Assembly: GCA_964528035.1 (NCBI GenBank)
Contig: CAZGQY010000230.1
Location: forward strand, 1 to 5,831
DNA length: 5,831 nt
DNA from: CAZGQY01 sp964528035
GTDB lineage: Bacteria; Pseudomonadota; Gammaproteobacteria; Methylococcales; UBA1147
Reading direction: 5' to 3'
Numbering within the stretch: position 1 is the stretch's first letter; every line of letters begins with the position of its first letter. Shown here in pieces: positions 1-5,831 of the stretch. The translations under genes were made by a program, and so were the position numbers. Under the pieces are notes generated by a model. It saw nothing but the letters and a program-made list of their open reading frames with translations, had not been told where the DNA came from and searched no databases.

Positions 1-1199
<1,199 letters not shown>

Positions 1200-1203
<4 letters not shown>

Positions 1204-2900
1204 GCAAACCCCGTAAACGCATCGGTGACCAACTGATCGATGACGGAATTATTGCGCCAGACGAATTGCAAATCGCGCTGACCGAACAAAAATTATCCGG
1301 TAAATTTCTCGGCAAGGTTCTGGTCGATTTAGGATTCGTTACCGATGATGTCATACGAAACGAACTCGGCCAGTCGATGGGGCAACAAAGCATCGACGTT
1401 AAATCCTTCGTACCCGACCCTGCAGCACTGGCATTTATCCCTCAGGAACTGGCCCGGCAGCTTAAAGTATTACCCACTCATTACAACGCTGACATTCACC
1501 ACTTAACTGTTGCGATGCAGGACACTGCAGACGTCATAACAATTGATCGAATATCAGCACAAGTCAGTTCAGACATAACCATTGACCCCGTATTGGCCGG
1601 TGATGCTGATCTGGAATTCGCCATCGACCGAATATACGATTACGAATTGTCTATGGAAGGTATTCTGGCAGAACTGGAATCCACGCAGGTCGAAACCAAT
1701 CAACAACAACTGGAGAGTAATGAATACGCCCATCCACTAGTCAGACTGGTCGATTCATTACTGCGTGAAGCGGTAAAAAAAAGCGCTTCTGACATTCATT
1801 TCGAACCCGAAGCGGGATTCTTACGCATCCGCTATCGTATCGATGGCGTCATGCACAGAATTCGAAGTCTCCACAAAAAATATTGGTCCGCGATGGTGGT
1901 GCGTATAAAAGTCATGTCCGAAATGAATATTGCCGAAATGCGAGCCCCTCAGGACGGTCATATGTCACTGGATATTCATGGTCACAGCATCGATTTTCGA
2001 GTCTCCACACAGCCCACTCTGCACGGTGAGAATATTGTTCTGAGAATTCTTGACCGTAAAAAGGGTATTGTTCCGCTTAAAAAACTGGACCTTAGCGAAG
2101 ACATACGCACCAATATTGAATTAATGATGGCCCGCCCGGAAGGAATAATTCTGGTAACCGGTCCAACCGGCAGTGGCAAAACGACAACGCTTTATTCGAT
2201 GTTGAATCATTTGAACGATGAATCCGTCAACATCATGACTCTGGAAGACCCGGTCGAATACCCCATGCCGCAAATCCGCCAAAGTTCAATAAGCCGAGCT
2301 GCAAAAATGGATTTCGCCGAAGGAATCCGTTCATTAATGCGGCAAGACCCCGATATCATACTGGTGGGTGAAATCCGTGATCAGGATACAGCCAGTATGG
2401 CTTTTCGCGCATCGATGACCGGCCATCAGGTATTTTCCACTTTACATACCAATTCTGCAGCGGCGGTATTTCCAAGGCTGTTCGACATTGGCGTTACAGC
2501 CAATGTTATGGTGGGTAATATCATTGGCGTCATTGCTCAAAGACTGCTGCGAATTTTGTGCAAATCCTGCAAACAAGCCTATAAACCCGACGAATTGGAA
2601 TGCAGACTGCTTAAACTGGATCCGCGAAACCCACAAACAATTTTCCAGCCTACAGGTTGTGAACAGTGCCACCATACTGGTTATTCCGGTCGCTTGTCGA
2701 TTATGGAATTGATTCGGGTAGACTCTGACATCGATACCGTCATCGCTCGAGGTGCAGCCACTCAGGAGATCCAGAAAATCGCAAAAGACAAAGGCTTTAG
2801 TTCACTCGCCGACGATGGCATCGGAAAAGTAATTGCTGGGCTAACTTCACTGGAGGAAGTCAGCCGTGTCGTCGACCTTACAGACAGGCTCATTCATTAG
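1200..2900 (+). CDS. mshE: MshE-type (GspE/PilB family) pilus assembly ATPase with MshEN c-di-GMP domain
   Basis: This 566-residue hexameric motor ATPase would power pilin polymerisation from the cytoplasmic face of the inner membrane. The N-terminus carries two tandem MshEN motifs: RIGxxL...G...L...L..Q at residues 7-30, then five residues, then LG..L...G...I...L at 36-59. The rest of the N-domain runs to about 145. An acidic/Gln linker (about 150-175) leads to the SASDIHFEP segment (195-203) that opens the catalytic region. Walker A is GPTGSGKTT at 321-329 (K327), the Asp box is TLEDPVEY at 347-354, Walker B is DIILVGE at 385-391 (E391), and the His box spans H409 to H416. A zinc-type tetracysteine has CxxC at 454-457 and CxxC at 487-490. 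All key motifs are present and the length is normal for MshE (about 570). The ATG overlaps the upstream stop, and mshG follows after 2 bp. A type II secretion GspE or type IVa PilB is less likely given the MshN-MshG neighbours. Confidence 0.95.
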
Positions 2901-2902
2901 AA

Positions 2903-4108
2903 ATGAGTGAATTCAAGTATCGTGCAGTCAATAGCTCTGGAAAAGTAGTCAGCGGAGTATTGCTGGCAGACAACCTTCCGGAACTTGAATCGCGGCTGCA
3001 AAAACAACAATTGGAACTCATCAGTGGCACCCAAACCAATAAAGCCAACGACCGTTTTCGGCGCAAAAAGGTAAGCCGAAGGGAATTGATCAACTTCTGT
3101 TTCCATCTGGAACAACTAATCGGCGCGGGCGTACCGGTACTCGATACACTGCGAGATTTAAAATACAGCCTGGATCCAGGCTATTTTCAACAGATCGTCG
3201 CAAGTCTGGCCGACAACATCGAAGAAGGTAAAAATTTTTCCGTTGCTTTGCAGGACCACCCCATCATTTTTCCAGCCTCGTTTACCAGTATCATCAAAGC
3301 TGGCGAATATAGCGGCGAATTGCCTGCCGTACTGAAAGACCTGGTCGATTCACTCAAATGGCAGGATGAACTGATTTCGCAAACAAAAAAAGCTCTGACC
3401 TACCCATCGTTTGTGGGAATTATGGTGTGCGCAGTGGTCTTCTTTTTGATGATTTACCTGGTTCCGCAAATGCTCACGTTTATCACCTCCATGGGACAGG
3501 AAATTCCGCTGCATACCAAAGCATTGATCATCGTTTCCAATATTTTTGTAGTCTACTGGTACTTGATTCTGCTGCTACCAATCCTATGTATTGTCGCAAT
3601 CAAATCCGGCAGGGCTCATAGCGAAAAATTCGTCGAATTGACTGATCGGCTGCTATTAAAAACCTGGATATTAGGTCCAATTCTTGAAAAAATTCAACTG
3701 GCCCGTTTCGCTAACCATTTCGCTCTCTTGTACAACGCGGGTGTATCGGTCCTGGAATCGCTGGAAATCAGTCAACATATTATCACTAACAGAATCATCA
3801 AAAATGCTCTTGAAAGTGCGCGCCAACAAATTGCTGATGGCAGCAGCGTCAGCGAAGCCTTCGAATTTACTCATCTGTTTCCAAGATTGGTCGTGCGCAT
3901 GCTGCGAGTGGGTGAGAACACCGGCAATCTGGGCGACTCCATACTCAACGTCAGCTATTTTTATAAGCGTGACGTCGATGATTCAATCGACAAAATGCAG
4001 GCCCTGATTGAACCCGCCATGACCACGATACTTGGCTTAATTTTGGGCTGGGTAATGTTGTCTGTACTTGGACCCATTTATGATCTGATGAGCAAAATAA
4101 AGACATAA
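2903..4108 (+). CDS. mshG: MshG-type (GspF/PilC family) inner-membrane platform protein
   Basis: This 401-residue polytopic membrane protein should form the rotor-like platform in the inner membrane that couples the MshE ATPase to pilin assembly. The N-terminal segment (FKYRAVNSSGKVVSG, residues 4-18) is typical of the family. Two copies of the T2SSF helical domain follow. The first spans about 63-190, with QLIGAGVPVLDTL (71-83) and KAGEYSGELPAVL (132-144). The second spans about 264-393, with LLYNAGVSVLESL (275-287) and RVGENTGNLGDSI (325-337). These paired motifs show the family's internal duplication. Hydrophobic segments lie at about 171-191, 207-233 and 373-394, the usual three-pass layout. 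The length of about 400 is standard, with no truncation or missing motif. The ATG is 2 bp after the mshE stop and has no good Shine-Dalgarno (the nearest, ACAGG at 2884-2888, is 14 nt away), so translation is probably coupled. The family call is firm; the mshG symbol rather than gspF or pilC rests on the neighbours. Confidence 0.93.
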   Translation: MSEFKYRAVNSSGKVVSGVLLADNLPELESRLQKQQLELISGTQTNKANDRFRRKKVSRRELINFCFHLEQLIGAGVPVLDTLRDLKYSLDPGYFQQIVASLADNIEEGKNFSVALQDHPIIFPASFTSIIKAGEYSGELPAVLKDLVDSLKWQDELISQTKKALTYPSFVGIMVCAVVFFLMIYLVPQMLTFITSMGQEIPLHTKALIIVSNIFVVYWYLILLLPILCIVAIKSGRAHSEKFVELTDRLLLKTWILGPILEKIQLARFANHFALLYNAGVSVLESLEISQHIITNRIIKNALESARQQIADGSSVSEAFEFTHLFPRLVVRMLRVGENTGNLGDSILNVSYFYKRDVDDSIDKMQALIEPAMTTILGLILGWVMLSVLGPIYDLMSKIKT

Positions 4109-4110
4109 TT

Positions 4111-5748
4111 ATGGCTACAGACATCGTTCTTCATTTATCGAATCGTTTCATCAAAGTCTTCAAGGTTTTTAAACACAAGATCCATGAAGAAACCCGCTTT
4201 GATATTGTAGATCAGAATACTCAGGCCTTTCGTGTATTTCTCCACGAGCTTGGGCAACACCCTGTAAGAATTGTCATTAATACTAAAGGGGAACTGCTTA
4301 ATTTTCAAAAAATGCCGCGTATTTTCGGTCAGGATCGCAAAAATTTACTGGAACGTAAAATTCAACAAATCGCACCGGATAATGAATTTACTTATGTTCA
4401 CAAATTGGGTTACGAAAAAACCAAAAAAAGAGATGAACAAATACTGATCTGCGCCCTCAGTAATTCAGAACATCTGAAGCCCTGGCTTGATTGCCTATTT
4501 CAAAATCACAATCCCGTACTCGGGATATTTTCAACTCCGATCATCCGCGAAACGGTATGCCAATTATTATCGCCTGATGAACACTCGCTCATCGTTTCCA
4601 CCTCAAAAAATCGTGAAAAAGGCAAGTTGCAGTCCAGACAATGCTACTTTATTAACGGAAAACTGGTACTTAATCGGGTCGAATCGAACAATCTTCGCGC
4701 CGATGTTTATTCGGATATATTCCGCGAAATGGCCCGCACCCGCAACTATCTGTTGCGCGCCCACAAAATCGACCACAATAAGAAATTACCCACCTATCTG
4801 ATTATTGACAGCCTAGACGTCGAACAGGCAACCCAATCGAGTTCACAACTCAGCCAGATACAGCTCAACATTCTCACTTTTGATGAATTAGCACAAATTA
4901 TCGGTATGCGATCTTCTCCTGATCGCGCCGATTTTGACAATATTACGGCCTTTTTATGCGCTCGCAAGCATCGGTGGAAAAATCATTACCAAAGTGACAC
5001 TTCACGCTATTTTCTGCACCATCACCAATTAAATATAGGCATGAAGGTCGCCAGTATTGCTGTTTTTCTTAGTGTTCTGTTATACGGAACCTTAAGTTGG
5101 TTAGATATTCAACAGGTAAAAAATGGCATAGCGAACACCCAAACCGCAATCAGCCAGATCAACCGCCAAATCGATGCAATACCACCTTCAACTAAGATCA
5201 AAGGCTACACCCCCATACAGATCCGGTCGCTGATGCAAGCCAACGAAACAATCAATAAACGTATCGCACGACCCGCTCACATACTCAATCCAGTCAGTAT
5301 GGTACTCGTTAATCATCCGCTGATTAAACTCAGAAAAATTGAATGGCAAAAAACACCGCTGCAATCAGATGACATGAATCAATCACAATCCAATCCGGAT
5401 TCTGCCATTATGAACCCGACCACTCAGACAATAACTGACCCAGGATTTACCGACCCCGGCTCTGATTCAAACCTACAATCGCAAAACAATGGCAAATCTC
5501 TGATCTACATGAGAATTTATGGAGAGCTTCATCCCTTCAATGGAGATTACCGTGAAGCCAATTTGCGGATAAATCAGTTCGTTGCATCGTTGACCAGACA
5601 TCAGGACATTCCTTCAGCGACCGCAAATCTGCTACCTATGGATATTCGTTCGTCTGTCGATTTGTCCGGCGAAGTAAAAATAAACGAAGATAAAAAAAAT
5701 TCTGCTATGTTTAGCATAGATGCAAGCATAGAAATTAAACCCGGATAG
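4111..5748 (+). CDS. GspL/PilM-PilN-like (MshI-type) bitopic platform protein
   Basis: This 545-residue protein has a large cytoplasmic N-terminal region, one membrane segment at about 311-331 (MKVASIAVFLSVLLYGTLSW) and a periplasmic C-terminal half. The N-terminal half (residues 1-290) has alternating strands and helices with a GspL/PilM-like feel: VRIVINTKGELLNFQKMPRI at 52-71, a charged helix, LICALSN at 112-118 and a DCLF..HNPVLGIFSTP region. I assign an actin-like (ASKHA) fold from pattern only. A short heptad-like stretch follows the membrane (about 332-357, LDIQQVKNGI..). A Pro/Asp/Ser/Gln-rich linker (about 417-460) separates it from a final domain (about 463-545) with the strand-helix-strand look of PilN/GspL ferredoxin-like domains. 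Its likely role is to link the ATPase to the membrane platform. It begins 2 bp after mshG with no clear Shine-Dalgarno. No nucleotide-binding motif is obvious, which resembles GspL more than PilM. I give no symbol because MshI identity is inferred from architecture and context. Confidence 0.72.
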   Translation: MATDIVLHLSNRFIKVFKVFKHKIHEETRFDIVDQNTQAFRVFLHELGQHPVRIVINTKGELLNFQKMPRIFGQDRKNLLERKIQQIAPDNEFTYVHKLGYEKTKKRDEQILICALSNSEHLKPWLDCLFQNHNPVLGIFSTPIIRETVCQLLSPDEHSLIVSTSKNREKGKLQSRQCYFINGKLVLNRVESNNLRADVYSDIFREMARTRNYLLRAHKIDHNKKLPTYLIIDSLDVEQATQSSSQLSQIQLNILTFDELAQIIGMRSSPDRADFDNITAFLCARKHRWKNHYQSDTSRYFLHHHQLNIGMKVASIAVFLSVLLYGTLSWLDIQQVKNGIANTQTAISQINRQIDAIPPSTKIKGYTPIQIRSLMQANETINKRIARPAHILNPVSMVLVNHPLIKLRKIEWQKTPLQSDDMNQSQSNPDSAIMNPTTQTITDPGFTDPGSDSNLQSQNNGKSLIYMRIYGELHPFNGDYREANLRINQFVASLTRHQDIPSATANLLPMDIRSSVDLSGEVKINEDKKNSAMFSIDASIEIKPG

Positions 5749-5756
5749 CTAAATTT

Positions 5757-5831
5757 ATGCTTAGGAGCGAGGATTCAATAATATGCGAAAGATTGACGCA
5801 GGATTATTGTTTGTCTTCAAGGCGTAGCAAC
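5757..5831 (+). CDS. Alternative partial ORF open to the right edge
   Basis: An ATG at 5757, 8 bp after the stop of the GspL-like gene, opens a frame with no stop for the remaining 25 codons (MLRSEDSIICERLTQDYC and onward). It has no Shine-Dalgarno ahead of it, and it overlaps the better-supported start at 5783 in a different frame. In the same frame, TTG codons at 5793 and 5811 could be later starts. An open frame of 25 codons is common by chance. It is listed because one of these frames probably holds the beginning of the next operon gene; this one has the weaker start signal but no stop. Confidence 0.25.
   Translation, partial: MLRSEDSIICERLTQDYCLSSRRSN
5769..5773 (+). promoter_or_regulatory. 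Shine-Dalgarno GAGGA ahead of ATG 5783
   Basis: GAGGA at 5769-5773 lies 9 nt before the ATG at 5783, inside the normal spacing range. It is the best ribosome binding site in the window; the three upstream starts have weak, absent or badly spaced ones. TTAGGAG just before it (5761-5767) could also pair with 16S rRNA but is farther away. It implies that a new translation unit begins after the GspL-like gene. Confidence 0.55.
5783..5827 (+). CDS. Possible 14-codon ORF, or start of a disrupted or misread next gene
   Basis: The ATG behind the best Shine-Dalgarno in the window opens MRKIDAGLLFVFKA and then meets TAG at 5825-5827. The next gene in such operons is usually a PilO/MshJ-like or other small platform component, and a charged start followed by a hydrophobic run (GLLFVF) would suit a membrane protein. 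Three readings are possible: a true short peptide or leader, a gene broken by a nonsense or frameshift change, or a chance ATG. Only four bases remain after the stop, so the window cannot decide. I do not recognise the peptide. Confidence 0.25.
   Translation: MRKIDAGLLFVFKA

Noticed and set aside
3684..4007. Plus-strand 107-codon ORF within mshG, and similar ones at 977-1216, 2488-2712, 3427-3621 and 4487-4801
   Set aside because: They are out-of-frame shadows of genes with strong family motifs, and their translations look random.
5703..5719. Small inverted repeats (TGCTA/TAGCA and CTATG/CATAG) near the end of the GspL-like gene as a terminator
   Set aside because: The stems are only 5 bp, AT-rich and mutually exclusive. 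They lie inside the coding sequence and have no U-tract after them.

Overview
The window holds four tightly packed plus-strand genes and the edge of a fifth reading frame. I read it as the core of an MSHA-type (type IV pilus-like) or type II secretion-like assembly operon. The MSHA-type families point to a proteobacterium, most likely gamma or beta. By eye the composition leans slightly AT. The species cannot be named from this sequence.

Layout: (1) 1-1203 is the 3' part of an MshN-like gene. A perfect CCAGAA hexamer tract lies at the window edge and encodes (Pro-Glu)9; it is followed by an acidic stretch, one membrane segment, a low-complexity linker and about five TPR units. The frame is open from base 1, so the true start is upstream and the TTG at 220 is internal. 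(2) 1200-2900 is the MshE/GspE-type assembly ATPase, which overlaps the previous gene by ATGA. It has a tandem 24-5-24 MshEN motif of the kind that binds cyclic di-GMP, plus complete Walker, Asp-box, His-box and tetracysteine motifs. (3) 2903-4108 is the MshG/GspF-type polytopic platform protein, 2 bp downstream. (4) 4111-5748 is a bitopic GspL/PilM-PilN (MshI-like) platform protein, again 2 bp downstream. (5) 5749-5831 contains a well-placed Shine-Dalgarno followed by an ATG that runs only 14 codons, and a second frame that stays open to the window edge.

Working model: the ATPase is the cytoplasmic motor. The GspF-like and GspL-like proteins form the inner-membrane platform that couples it to pilin polymerisation. 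The TPR protein probably acts as a periplasmic scaffold. The intact MshEN motif suggests that cyclic di-GMP gates the motor. No internal promoter, terminator, RNA gene, mobile element or CRISPR was seen. The least ordinary points are the hexamer microsatellite, the MshI-like gene placed directly after mshG, and the unresolved start of the gene at the right edge. I see no evidence for a wholly new system.
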